Assembly: GCA_016204385.1 (NCBI GenBank)
Contig: JACQKW010000003.1
Location: forward strand, 1-32,584
Origin: Candidatus Liptonbacteria bacterium
GTDB taxonomy: Bacteria; Patescibacteriota; Minisyncoccia; UBA6257; 2-01-FULL-56-20
DNA length: 32,584 nt
Reading direction: 5' to 3'
The translations under genes were made by a program, and so were the position numbers. Position 1 is the first letter of the stretch; each line of letters begins with the position of its first letter. The notes beneath the pieces were generated by a model. The model was not told the origin of the DNA. It ran no database searches and saw nothing but the letters and a program-made list of their open reading frames with translations. This document shows, in pieces, positions 6,928 to 14,231 of the stretch.

Positions 6928-7083
6928 ATGAAAGAAAAACTTCTAAGGTATCGCAAGGAAATCATCTTCGCCATTATCATTTTCCTCGTCGCAAGCACAA
7001 GCTTCGCCTTGGGCTATCTCGCGAACCGCGAATTCAACCACGCGCCGATTATTATCGAGAAATCAAGTAGTGCTCCAGAATAA
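6928..7083 (+). CDS. Small single-span membrane protein, possibly a truncated N-terminus
   Basis: The 51-residue product begins MKEKLLRYRKEI and has one membrane segment (about residues 11-30, IIFAIIIFLVASTSFALGYL), followed by a short tail ending KSSSAPE. I recall CPR proteins that open this way and continue into an extracytoplasmic domain, so this could be the stub of a longer gene. Non-coding structured DNA starts directly after the stop. A complete small membrane protein is the alternative. Confidence 0.5.
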   Translation: MKEKLLRYRKEIIFAIIIFLVASTSFALGYLANREFNHAPIIIEKSSSAPE

Positions 7084-7098
7084 AAAAGCTCGGATTGA

Positions 7099-7174
7099 CC
7101 CCGCACCAAACCAAGCGCTGCGCTCTACGTGCTTCCGCACGGAGCAGGATAAAAGCGCTCGGTGGGTGACGGGG
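7099..7174. ncRNA. Rod-like hairpin RNA candidate
   Basis: Four stacked helices form one long hairpin: CCCCG-CACC (7099-7107) with GGTG-A-CGGGG (7165-7174), AGCGCT (7114-7119) with its copy at 7154-7159, GCTC (7122-7125) with GAGC (7142-7145), and CGTGC (7128-7132) with GCACG (7137-7141). The tip is GGAA (a GNRA loop) if read on the minus strand, which favours that strand. No open reading frame of note covers it. It was compared with SRP RNA but lacks that RNA's conserved internal loops. Confidence 0.45.
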
Positions 7175-7192
7175 CGGGCGTACCTCGCAAAG

Positions 7193-7219
7193 AAAAAAGC
7201 CAGCGTTGACGTAGCTGGC
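7193..7219 (-). terminator. Intrinsic terminator of the small RNA
   Basis: On the minus strand GCCAGC, a 9-nt loop and GCTGGC are followed by TTTTTTCTTT. Two bases of the stem (7218-7219) are shared with the closing helix of the RNA, so the two helices compete slightly. Confidence 0.85.
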
Positions 7220-7310
7220 CACCACACCTCAAAGGGCTGCTTGGTGCCCCGAGATCACGCCGCCGTACCCCGGCGGAAGGGATCTTTAATCGCCTCCCTT
7301 GGGAGGTGGC
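7193..7310 (-). ncRNA. Candidate structured small RNA of about 115 nt
   Basis: Read on the minus strand, a closing helix GCCACC/GGTGGC (7305-7310 with 7218-7223) encloses a short CTCC/GGAG hairpin (about 7295-7306). A longer arm has GATC/GATC plus CCGCCG/CGGCGG (7252-7284), and a GGGC/GCCC arm (7228-7253) is extended by CTC/GAG. It ends in a perfect intrinsic terminator (7193-7219) and starts just after a good promoter. There is no start codon with a usable frame. No known family was recognised. Confidence 0.6.
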
Positions 7311-7313
7311 TTA

Positions 7314-7343
7314 ATGATATACCCGGCCAAAAAACCCTGTCAA
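7314..7343 (-). promoter_or_regulatory. Promoter of the small RNA
   Basis: TTGACA (7338-7343) with TATCAT (7314-7319, 18-nt spacer) or TATATC (7316-7321, 16-nt spacer) faces into the small RNA. The perfect -35 overlaps the last codons and stop of the CopZ-like gene. Confidence 0.7.
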
Positions 7344-7546
7344 GAGGCCGTATATCCCAAATCCGCAATTGCTTTCACGATGTCTTCCTTTTTTACCTTC
7401 GCGGGATCGAATTCGAACGTTCCCTTCTTATCGTCGTAGCTTACTTCGGCTGATTTCACGCCGCCCATCTGCGACGCGAGCATCTGTATCCCCACGGCGC
7501 AGGAACCGCAATGCATTCCGTCTATCTTTAACGTAAGTTTCTCCAT
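7340..7546 (-). CDS. copZ: Copper chaperone, HMA domain (CopZ-like)
   Basis: This 68-residue protein is a single heavy-metal-associated domain with GMHCGSC (residues 10-16), where the CxxC pair binds Cu(I), followed by VKSAEVSYDDKKGTFEFDP and a closing helix KEDIVKAIADLGY. It lacks a signal peptide, so it acts in the cytoplasm, passing copper to the CopA ATPase encoded just upstream. A mercury-type MerP is less likely without a signal sequence. A repeat-filled gap of 153 nt separates it from copA. Confidence 0.9.
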   Translation of the reverse strand: MEKLTLKIDGMHCGSCAVGIQMLASQMGGVKSAEVSYDDKKGTFEFDPAKVKKEDIVKAIADLGYTAS

Positions 7547-7555
7547 AGAAATATT

Positions 7556-7695
7556 ATAAGACGGAATGCACTTCGGGCAAAAGGGGGTCCCGCCTCTGTC
7601 CCGCCACCGCGGGACTACGGACGGGCAAGCGGGGAAAAGGTTTGTTTTCCCGGTGTCTGAAGACCCCGCCTCCGGCGGGGGCGTTAGAAACCATT
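7556..7695. repeat. Mosaic GC-rich repeat downstream of copA
   Basis: It shares three blocks with the stretch at 10183-10345 upstream of copA: GGAATGCA...GGGGTC, TACGGACGGGCA, and GTGTCTGAAGACCCCGCC followed by TCCGGCGGGGGCGTTAGAAAC. The block order differs between the two copies. It also contains a CCCGCCACCGCGGG palindrome. Confidence 0.65.
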
Positions 7696-7699
7696 GAAT

Positions 7700-10171
7700 C
7701 TACGCCTTTTTCTCCATCGGCGGCGTGTAGCGCCGAAGCAAAAGCGAATTCGTGACGACCGACACAGAACTTAGCGCCATCGCAAATCCGGCGATCTCGG
7801 GCCGCAAGGTCGCCTGCGAGAGATTGAAGAAAATCTGCCCGATGCCGGAACCGAGCGCATTGCGCGCGGCGAGTATCCAGTCTGACGGCACGCCGAAGGA
7901 CGATTGCGTGAGAAGCAAATGAATGCCTCCCGCAATCGGTATCGCGATGATGTTGTAGATGAACGCCCAGAAGAGATTTTGCCACACCTTCTTGATGGTC
8001 TTTTTGGAAAGCTGGATCGCGGTGACCACGTCGCGGAGGTCATCCTTGACCAAAATCACTTCTCCGGTCTCGATCGCTACGTCCGTGCCCGAACCGATGG
8101 CGATGCCCACCTCCGCCTGCGCGAGGGCAGGGGAGTCGTTGATGCCGTCGCCAACCATCGCAACTTTTTTACCCTCCGCTTGGAGTTTTTTCACGACGTC
8201 CGCTTTCTGCTGGGGCAAAACCTGCGCGAGATAGCGGTCAATGCCAAGTTGGTGCGAAATTGCCTCGGCGGTTTTGGGGTTATCGCCCGTGATCATGATA
8301 ATTTCCTTGCCCATTTTCTTTAATCCCTCTATCGCCTCATGCGCGTGAGGTTTCAAAGTATCCGCGAGCGCGAGAATGCCGATAATTTTCTTCTCTGACG
8401 CCAAAAATACGACGGTTTTCGCCTCTCTCTGTAATTTTTCCACATCCACCTCGAATTCCTTGATATCCATTCCCAAACTTTCAACGAACGCGCTGTTGCC
8501 GATATGCACTTCCTTGTTCCCGATTTTTCCCTTCACGCCCAAACCCGCCACCGCCTCGAAATCGGTCACTTTGGGGAGCTCGCCGATCTCCGCTTTCGCT
8601 TTCTCCACGATCGCGCGCGCAAGCGGATGTTCGGAGCCCGTCTCAAGCGCGCCTGCAATCGCAAGCGCATCTTTTTTATTCATATCCCCAACCACCATAA
8701 AATCGGTGACGTTTGGCTTCCCGATCGTGAGCGTCCCCGTCTTGTCAAATGCAACGGTCGTAATTCTGTATGATTTTTCAAGCGCTTCGCCGCCCTTGAG
8801 AATTATGCCGAAATTGGTCGCGCGGCCGATGCCCACGATGAGCGCTGTGGGCGTGGCTAACCCCAAAGCGCAGGGGCAAGAGATCACCAAGACCGCGATC
8901 ATGCGGAGGAGGCCCGCACGGAAGGGGAGACCTGCCCCGAAATACCACCCCGCAAAGACCGCGATCGAGAGCAGGACCACGGCGGGCACGAAGTATTCGC
9001 TGATTTTGTCCACAAGATTCTCGATAGGCGCTCGCGACGCCTGCGCTTCCTCCACCATCCGCACCACCTGATAGAGGAACGTGTCTTTGCCGACCTTCGT
9101 TGCTTTGAAGGTTATCAAACCCTCCTGATTGATGGATGCGCCGATCACTTCGTCGCCCACGGTTTTCGAGACCGGATACGACTCGCCGGTCACCACTTTC
9201 TCGTCAATGTGGCTTTTTCCTTCGGTGATCATCCCGTCCACGGGGATCTTTTCGCCCGGCCGGACCACGATAAGGTCGCCTTCCTTAAGCTGGTCTACGG
9301 GCACAAGCTCTTCTTTACCGCCCTTCAGAACATGCGCCTCTTTTGCCTCGAGTTTCAAGAGTTCTTTGATGGCGTTCGATGCCCTTCCCTTTGCGCGCGC
9401 TTCGAGAAATCTTCCGAGGAGAATGAATGACAGAAGCGCCGCCGAGGACTCCCAGAACGGGTGGTCAATGTTAAAGAAAAGAAATCCGATTGCCGAGTAG
9501 AAGTACGCGGCAGAGGTCCCTAAGGCGACAAGCACATCCATGTTTGCCGAGCCCACGCGGATGGAGGTGAAGGAATTGCGGTAAAACGGCCACGCAATCA
9601 CAAACTGTATCGGCGTGGAGAGCACCCAGTAAATATAGTTCAGATCTATCCGAAACGGGGGATTCGCCACATTCACGAAAATGCCCGCGATGGCTTTTGA
9701 TGGTTGCGCCACGATCCAGAAAAGGTAATTCGTAAAGAATGAGCCGTATGCGGCAAATCCCTCCCCGGTGAGCGACGGCTGGCGGAGATTCAGAAAATCA
9801 AACAATTCATGCACATGCGTTACGTTGAACATGTGGATGAGCATATAGTAGAGGATGATGGGCGCGGAAATGACGAACGCGGCAATCACGCGGCGCTTTG
9901 CCTCCTCGATCTGGCGCGCTTCTTTTGCCTCCTCGTCCGCGGGCGTCGCTCCGGCTTCATCCGGCCGGATGAGGTCATAACCCAGCTTATTGATAAGCTC
10001 ATCAATCCGCGTGAGCGTGATCTTCGATTCGTCGAACTCGATCGCCACCTTCTCCGCGCCGTAGCTCGTCGTGATGGACGTGATGCCCTCCTGCTTGCCG
10101 ATCAATTTATCAATCAAGACCGAACAGGAAGCGCAATGCATTCCTTTAACTTTTAAAATATATTTACTCAT
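7700..10171 (-). CDS. copA: Copper-exporting P1B-type ATPase
   Basis: CopA pumps Cu(I) out of the cytoplasm using ATP. The 823 residues show one N-terminal HMA domain (GMHCASC, 10-16), the transport motif [13 protein letters not shown] (CPC near residue 430), the phosphorylation motif DKTGTLT (near 475), the SEHPLA motif of the nucleotide domain and the [12 protein letters not shown] hinge (near 675). CPC with the following TM pattern indicates a copper or silver pump rather than zinc or cadmium. The loop between TM1 (about 95-115) and the [16 protein letters not shown] helix (about 183-200) is some 40 residues longer than in well-known CopA proteins and contains an extra hydrophobic stretch. 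It is the central gene of the copper cluster. Confidence 0.97.
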   Translation of the reverse strand: MSKYILKVKGMHCASCSVLIDKLIGKQEGITSITTSYGAEKVAIEFDESKITLTRIDELINKLGYDLIRPDEAGATPADEEAKEARQIEEAKRRVIAAFVISAPIILYYMLIHMFNVTHVHELFDFLNLRQPSLTGEGFAAYGSFFTNYLFWIVAQPSKAIAGIFVNVANPPFRIDLNYIYWVLSTPIQFVIAWPFYRNSFTSIRVGSANMDVLVALGTSAAYFYSAIGFLFFNIDHPFWESSAALLSFILLGRFLEARAKGRASNAIKELLKLEAKEAHVLKGGKEELVPVDQLKEGDLIVVRPGEKIPVDGMITEGKSHIDEKVVTGESYPVSKTVGDEVIGASINQEGLITFKATKVGKDTFLYQVVRMVEEAQASRAPIENLVDKISEYFVPAVVLLSIAVFAGWYFGAGLPFRAGLLRMIAVLVISCPCALGLATPTALIVGIGRATNFGIILKGGEALEKSYRITTVAFDKTGTLTIGKPNVTDFMVVGDMNKKDALAIAGALETGSEHPLARAIVEKAKAEIGELPKVTDFEAVAGLGVKGKIGNKEVHIGNSAFVESLGMDIKEFEVDVEKLQREAKTVVFLASEKKIIGILALADTLKPHAHEAIEGLKKMGKEIIMITGDNPKTAEAISHQLGIDRYLAQVLPQQKADVVKKLQAEGKKVAMVGDGINDSPALAQAEVGIAIGSGTDVAIETGEVILVKDDLRDVVTAIQLSKKTIKKVWQNLFWAFIYNIIAIPIAGGIHLLLTQSSFGVPSDWILAARNALGSGIGQIFFNLSQATLRPEIAGFAMALSSVSVVTNSLLLRRYTPPMEKKA

Positions 10172-10389
10172 CGTTGTGTGTTAAAGGAATGCATTGCGCC
10201 GAAGAAGGGGTCGGGAGGAAAGTATGAAGTTCCTCCCGTGTCGGAAGACCCCGCCTCCGGCGGGGGAGCTAGAAACCCCGCCTTCGCCCAACGGCTACGG
10301 ACGGGCAGGCAAGGGTGTCTAAGGAGTTTTGAGCGGCAGTCGAAAGACGACGCACAATGCATTCCTTTCACCTTGAGAACGTATTTCAT
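10172..10389 (-). pseudogene. HMA-domain gene remnant interrupted by a repeat
   Basis: Minus-strand translation from 10389 gives [14 protein letters not shown], an unmistakable HMA start almost identical to that of CopA. It then loses all resemblance: the second cysteine is replaced and the next 59 residues are translated repeat sequence. The repeat shares blocks with the one at 7556-7695. The sequence GGAATGCATTGCGCC also appears in inverted orientation at 10186-10200, the same word as in the CopA HMA coding sequence. The likely origin is an extra CopZ-type gene destroyed by insertion or recombination. Confidence 0.6.
10183..10345. repeat. Mosaic GC-rich repeat upstream of copA
   Basis: Blocks shared with 7556-7695 are GGAATGCATTGCGCC, GTGTCGGAAGACCCCGCC with TCCGGCGGGGGAGCTAGAAAC, and CTACGGACGGGCAGGC. 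It also contains the GGGAGGAAA...TTCCTCCC inverted repeat. Its last block resembles the GCCTGCC palindromes within fmt and murC. Confidence 0.65.
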
Positions 10390-10391
10390 AT

Positions 10392-10862
10392 CTACTGGGT
10401 CTCCGAAATTATGCTCCTCACATGCATCTTCCCGATTTGATCAAAATGCCCGCGCTTTTCTCCGGCATATGCTCCGCCCTCCACCACGCCGCCCGGGAGT
10501 ATCGAGCTGTCGCCGCAGGGAACGGAGCAGTAATAGGGGAAATCGCCGACCTGCGTCGCGACAAATTCGGCTTTTATAGTCTGGTTCGCGGGCACCCGCT
10601 GGGAAATGCCGAATGCGTCAATCGAGAATCCGTGGTCAAAATCATCTTCATTGACGACGGTAAGAATAATTTTATCTCCGCGTTCAACCGTAATTTCCTC
10701 GGGGTCGAATGTCCAATGGAGCTTCCGCGCGGTAATTGTAATCTCGCGGACGTTTCCCGTTGTAACCGGCGCGGACTCTTCCGACCGGATAAACGCGGTA
10801 TAGGCGATTCCACCTCCGATGATGACAATTCCTACGATGATGAGCCAAAGGTATTTGTTCAT
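10392..10862 (-). CDS. Membrane-anchored cupredoxin, cytochrome-oxidase CuA-like
   Basis: The protein has 156 residues with an N-terminal membrane helix (4-23) and a cupredoxin fold outside. The copper-site pattern is CuA-like: DHGFSIDAFGI with His77, YYCSVPCG with Cys112 and Cys116 in the CuA C-x3-C spacing, and GHFDQIGKM with His139. Two features are odd. About 20 Gly-rich residues (118-137) separate the second Cys from His139, where CuA domains have three. The residue in the usual axial Met place is Gln142 (Met146 lies four further on). No other oxidase subunit is encoded in the window, so it is probably a copper carrier or storage protein fed by CopA. A terminal role in respiration cannot be excluded. 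Confidence 0.85.
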   Translation of the reverse strand: MNKYLWLIIVGIVIIGGGIAYTAFIRSEESAPVTTGNVREITITARKLHWTFDPEEITVERGDKIILTVVNEDDFDHGFSIDAFGISQRVPANQTIKAEFVATQVGDFPYYCSVPCGDSSILPGGVVEGGAYAGEKRGHFDQIGKMHVRSIISETQ

Positions 10863-10927
10863 AAATTCAAAATTCTAATATCTAAATTCTAAACAAATTA
10901 TAAGCAACAAATTCTAAACTCTAGACA
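10863..10927. repeat. AT-rich TTCTAAA repeats, left flank of the four-helix gene
   Basis: Repeated AAATTCTAA / ATTCTAAAC words end in TTCTAAACTCTAGAC. The right flank (11291-11330) has GTTTAGAGTTTAGGATTT, which is the inverse of this motif, so the gene between them is bracketed by inverted repeats. Confidence 0.6.
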
Positions 10928-11293
10928 TTACTTTGATTTCTCTATTATTGAGCCGAGGATTTTCATAAGTTCTGTTGACTCTTGAATAAGCATTTCTTGT
11001 TCATGGCGATTTTCTTCTCCTGGCTCCGCGAGTCTTAGCCACAGCCTACTCTCCTTTGCCTCCTTTTTGGAAATCTTAGCTCGCATAAGAAAATCCTTCT
11101 TACTTAGAGATTCGTTCGCTTCGATATAATTCGCGGCAACAGAACCAGCAGATCGGACAAGTTGCTTGCCGTTTTCGATATTCGGTATGGTCTTCGGCAA
11201 TTTGTTCACGTAATTATTCACACGTTTTGCAAAATTCAACGTTCGTTCCTCAAGATTATAATTGCCTCGTTTGGAATTTGGAATTTCGCCCAT
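10928..11293 (-). CDS. Four-helix-bundle protein (23S rRNA intervening-sequence family)
   Basis: The 121-residue, fully helical protein has the family pattern LEERTLNFAKRVNNYVNKLP, LVRSAGSVAANYIEANESLSKKDFLMRAKISKKEAKESRLWL and a final long helix. Members of this family occur within 23S rRNA intervening sequences and as stand-alone genes in CPR genomes; their function is not established. It interrupts the copper cluster between the CcdA fusion and the cupredoxin and is flanked by AT-rich inverted repeats, which suggests late arrival as a cassette. It is more AT-rich than its neighbours. Confidence 0.85.
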   Translation of the reverse strand: MGEIPNSKRGNYNLEERTLNFAKRVNNYVNKLPKTIPNIENGKQLVRSAGSVAANYIEANESLSKKDFLMRAKISKKEAKESRLWLRLAEPGEENRHEQEMLIQESTELMKILGSIIEKSK

Positions 11294-11330
11294 TTGGGAT
11301 TTGTTTAGAGTTTAGGATTTCGGATTTAGG
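11291..11330. repeat. AT-rich repeat, right flank of the four-helix gene
   Basis: GTTTAGAGTTTAGGATTTCGG is the inverted counterpart of the left-flank motif near 10905-10925. It overlaps the last codons of the downstream-oriented CcdA fusion only at its outer edge. Confidence 0.55.
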
Positions 11331-13533
11331 GCTTCTTCATCACAGGAACCGTGATATAGCGCTTCACCCCCCAGCTCAGGAGCACGATTGCGATCGCTGA
11401 CCAAATGAGATTGATCCACCACGGCGAAAGGGAAAGCCCGGGTCCTGCGGCCGCCACCTCTACATAAAATTCGGCAGTGAGCGCCTCGTCGGGAGGGAGA
11501 TCAATGCCTTTCGGGCGGAATTGCGCGAAGAGCTTGTAGATTCCTTCCTCGGGGAAGGTGACATGGAATGAAATCTGTTCCGTCGGCTCATGGGAGTGTT
11601 CACCGCCGTTCGCACGCGCGAGCGGAACAATGCCGGGCGCGCGGCTGTGGAGATGGTCGCCGCTCTCGGGATGCGTGTGGATATACGCGCCCCAATCATC
11701 TTTGATAATCGTAAGATGCATATCCGCCGCAAGGTACGGTTCAACCTCGACTGGCGTGCCAAGCACGTCGCGGATCTCGAAGACCAAATCTGCTTCCCGC
11801 TCTTTCACAAGCCGCTCTCCGCCAGAGAAGCCAACCTGATAGTCGCCCACGATTACGTTCGTGAGGTATTCGACACTTTTTTCACTCCGCGGGCCGTCTC
11901 CTTCCACGGAAAACGGAAGGTGGCCAGTCGAGTGTGTCTCGCCACCGCGCCTCACATCAGACCATACCTTGTAGGTACCCGGCTTCTTGAACACATAGGG
12001 CACTGACCAGTAGCCCGTCTGCTGGGGGTGCCCCAGCACCACGTCGGGTGCGGGGCTACCCTGAACCCCGCGTGGTTCAGGGTGGATATGAAAAAATTCA
12101 TTCAGGTCGTCGCGGGCACCAATCACATGAATGAACTTTTCATGCTCAATCTCAAGGTCGGTAACCGGAACATTCCCCGGTTTTTTATTCACAAAGAAAT
12201 CGAGCCGCGCGATGGTCCCCGCGAGGACAGGAACAGGCGTGATATTGAAATTCACCGCAAGGCCTTCCGTGATTTCCCCTTCCTCGTGGTAGAGCGCGCC
12301 GCCGTGCGCCTCGTTATGGCCGTCCGGTATCATGCCGCCCTCCATGCGCATCTCTTCCGCGGCATGCGCCGCAGTTTGGTGCCGAAAGCGAGCCGGCAGA
12401 GCATAGCCGAACACCGCAATAAGGAGGAGGGAAAGCGTAACGAAATTCCAAAAAAGATATGGTAGCGTTCGCCTTGCGGTAGTTTTTTCTGGCGTTTCAG
12501 ACATAGCTTCTACTTCTTTCTTTTTCTTCTTATAGTGCCAGAAAAACGGCAGGATCCAGAGGAACAGCAGGACCCACGTGCCCCACGCAAGCGGCAACCC
12601 CAAGAGCCCCGTGTGGCCCGCAAGTTCCTCCCCGCCGTGGGCATGGGGCGCCGCCGCTCCCAAGCGTTCCGATATGGCTCCCAAAAACCGTTCCTCTTGG
12701 GTAATTTCTTCAAGAAGCGTGTGCTGTCCCGAAAGCACCCACCAATCGTGCGTAAAGAGTCCTAAGACAATAATGAAACCGGCAACGAATACCATGCCCC
12801 AGCCGGTCGCGCGCGAAATTTTTTCCTTGTGCTTCACCAAAGCATTCAGCGCATTCACGCCGATAATGCCCAGGATCGCGAGGAAAAGAAGCGGCAGGAT
12901 GCGGCCGATCGCGTGCACGAAAAAGAGGAGCCAGCCGTAGAACACGTCTCCGGAGACGGCGATCCTCGTGAATATCACGGGCGTTGCGGGGTGGGGGCAT
13001 CCCACGCCGATGTTGCCGAGGAACAATCCCAAGAGAAGCGCCTTGAATACGTCTTGCTGGCGCTGAATGAATCCGGGGAACGCGCCGCTGTAGGACGGCA
13101 TGTGGAAATTCACGAGCCCAAGCTCGCCCAGCGCAAAAAGATAGGCGAACGCTCCGGCAACAAAATAGAGCCAGTTCTTTACCGTCTCGAGCGGGGCGCC
13201 CAAGCCCTCGATCGCTACCTTCCCAACGATCGCAGCGATAACCCCATACATGCTAAGGGTGACGGCCACGCCCAACCCAAACGCGATTGCAATCAGAAAT
13301 CCCTTCGCCGGCCCCTTACCCATCGAGAGAGGCACGATCACAAATGCCAAAGGCAGGGTGCAGGGGAGCACGATCATCGAGAGTCCTGCCGCGAAGCTGA
13401 AGAGATACCATCCAAAGCCCACGGGAGCGGCGGCGCCCGCGCCGAAGAAAAACCAAACTAAACCGAACGCGATAATCGCAAGAAACGCGAAGAGAAATGC
13501 GATGAGAAATTTTTTCGATCCGGATTCTCCCAT
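11326..13533 (-). CDS. CcdA/DsbD-like thiol-electron transporter fused to a duplicated His-rich extracytoplasmic domain
   Basis: This is a 735-residue fusion. Residues 1 to about 340 form a multi-span CcdA/DsbD-type core with its two redox cysteines in the expected setting, VLPCTLPLAF and GVGCPHPATP. Such proteins carry reducing equivalents across the membrane by dithiol exchange. A further anchor near 375-395 leads to an outer region with HAAEEMRMEGGMIPDGHNEAHGG type metal-rich sequence. Two similar modules follow: the first with FFHIHPE...PGTYKVWSDV, the second with YIHTHPESGDHLHS...EGIYKLFAQF. The protein ends in a C-terminal membrane helix. The outer region has no cysteine, so electrons must leave to another protein, perhaps the cupredoxin. 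The start overlaps the doxX-like stop (TAATG). I know of no named family with this architecture. Confidence 0.82.
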   Translation of the reverse strand: MGESGSKKFLIAFLFAFLAIIAFGLVWFFFGAGAAAPVGFGWYLFSFAAGLSMIVLPCTLPLAFVIVPLSMGKGPAKGFLIAIAFGLGVAVTLSMYGVIAAIVGKVAIEGLGAPLETVKNWLYFVAGAFAYLFALGELGLVNFHMPSYSGAFPGFIQRQQDVFKALLLGLFLGNIGVGCPHPATPVIFTRIAVSGDVFYGWLLFFVHAIGRILPLLFLAILGIIGVNALNALVKHKEKISRATGWGMVFVAGFIIVLGLFTHDWWVLSGQHTLLEEITQEERFLGAISERLGAAAPHAHGGEELAGHTGLLGLPLAWGTWVLLFLWILPFFWHYKKKKKEVEAMSETPEKTTARRTLPYLFWNFVTLSLLLIAVFGYALPARFRHQTAAHAAEEMRMEGGMIPDGHNEAHGGALYHEEGEITEGLAVNFNITPVPVLAGTIARLDFFVNKKPGNVPVTDLEIEHEKFIHVIGARDDLNEFFHIHPEPRGVQGSPAPDVVLGHPQQTGYWSVPYVFKKPGTYKVWSDVRRGGETHSTGHLPFSVEGDGPRSEKSVEYLTNVIVGDYQVGFSGGERLVKEREADLVFEIRDVLGTPVEVEPYLAADMHLTIIKDDWGAYIHTHPESGDHLHSRAPGIVPLARANGGEHSHEPTEQISFHVTFPEEGIYKLFAQFRPKGIDLPPDEALTAEFYVEVAAAGPGLSLSPWWINLIWSAIAIVLLSWGVKRYITVPVMKKP

Positions 13534-13955
13534 TATTGCATAGTGCTGGTGAGCGGTTTCTCCTTCGCAAGGAGAATGAAGAAAAGTGCGAGCGAGGCGC
13601 CCAGAAGCCCGATGTCGCGGAAGGTAATCAGGAAATTCGCTTCGCTAAAGGGCATAAACGCGAGTGCAAGAATCGCTGCGAACTCGAGCGTGGAGAGAAG
13701 CGCAATCCACTTTACGAGCACGGGTCTTGCAAACCACGCGAGCAGCACGAGGGCAAACACAACCTCCACCGCGCCTTGAAAACGAATGTATGCGTCCACG
13801 GTCATGACTTTTGAGATGAGCTCGCGGAGCCAGAAGGGGATTGCCCACGTCCACGCGGAAGGATGGCGGATAAGGTCCTGGCCGGAATACAAATACATCG
13901 CGCCGAGCGTGATTCGCAGCGACCATTCAGGGGAAATTCTCATTAAAAATTTCAT
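13533..13955 (-). CDS. DoxX-like integral membrane protein
   Basis: The product is about 140 residues with four predicted membrane segments. It contains SLRITLGAMYLYSGQDLIRHP at the N-terminus, which matches the DoxX/MauE-like start, and FQGAVEVVFALVLLAWFARP in the middle. The ATG at 13955 is preceded by AGGAAAGTGAT, giving a good Shine-Dalgarno, and the frame opens 12 codons earlier within the upstream gene. It sits between a thioredoxin-fold protein and the CcdA fusion, with overlapping or touching ends on both sides. In mycobacteria a DoxX protein joins superoxide dismutase and a sulfurtransferase in a membrane redox complex, so a thiol-redox function is a reasonable inference here. Confidence 0.8.
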   Translation of the reverse strand: MKFLMRISPEWSLRITLGAMYLYSGQDLIRHPSAWTWAIPFWLRELISKVMTVDAYIRFQGAVEVVFALVLLAWFARPVLVKWIALLSTLEFAAILALAFMPFSEANFLITFRDIGLLGASLALFFILLAKEKPLTSTMQ

Positions 13956-13956
13956 A

Positions 13957-14223
13957 TCACTTTCCTGACACTTCTTTGAGCTTTGCGACAAGTTTTTCTT
14001 TGTTAAATCCGCCGGTCGAAAAAAGCTCGCCGTTTATGATGATCCCCGGCGAGGCGAAAATCATGTATTTTTGCACCAGTTCCTGTCCTTCGGGTGTCGT
14101 GACCATCATCTTTTTATACTCAACGTTCGGCCAGTCCTTCTGAATCGTGCTCCAGAACCGCTCAAACTCGGCGCAATGCACGCATCCCGGGGCGGAGAGC
14201 TCCTCGAGCAGTACTTTCGTCAT
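13957..14223 (-). CDS. Thioredoxin-fold protein with CVHC active site
   Basis: The product has 88 residues with the redox motif APGCVHCAEF (Cys14 and Cys17 when counted from ATG 14223) and the cis-Pro loop FASPGIIINGE. It has no signal peptide and should be cytoplasmic, suited to reducing the inner cysteines of the CcdA-like core encoded two genes on. The ORF opens at 14232, but the -10 box TATAAT (14232-14237) overlaps that ATG, so 14223 is preferred and predicts a leaderless mRNA. It heads the copper/redox cluster. Confidence 0.85.
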   Translation of the reverse strand: MTKVLLEELSAPGCVHCAEFERFWSTIQKDWPNVEYKKMMVTTPEGQELVQKYMIFASPGIIINGELFSTGGFNKEKLVAKLKEVSGK

Positions 14224-14231
14224 TTCATCCA

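Noticed and set aside
7099-7174. SRP (4.5S) RNA, because of the rod shape and GGAA tip.
   Set aside because: The conserved symmetric and asymmetric internal loops next to the tetraloop are not there, and the tip helix is of the wrong sequence.
7193-7310. A riboswitch controlling a downstream gene.
   Set aside because: The fold precedes a terminator, but the next gene on that strand is absent; only opposite-strand genes follow. A stand-alone RNA fits better.
10178-10579. Plus-strand frame of 133 codons beginning MLKECIAPKK.
   Set aside because: It is repeat sequence followed by the antisense of the cupredoxin gene.
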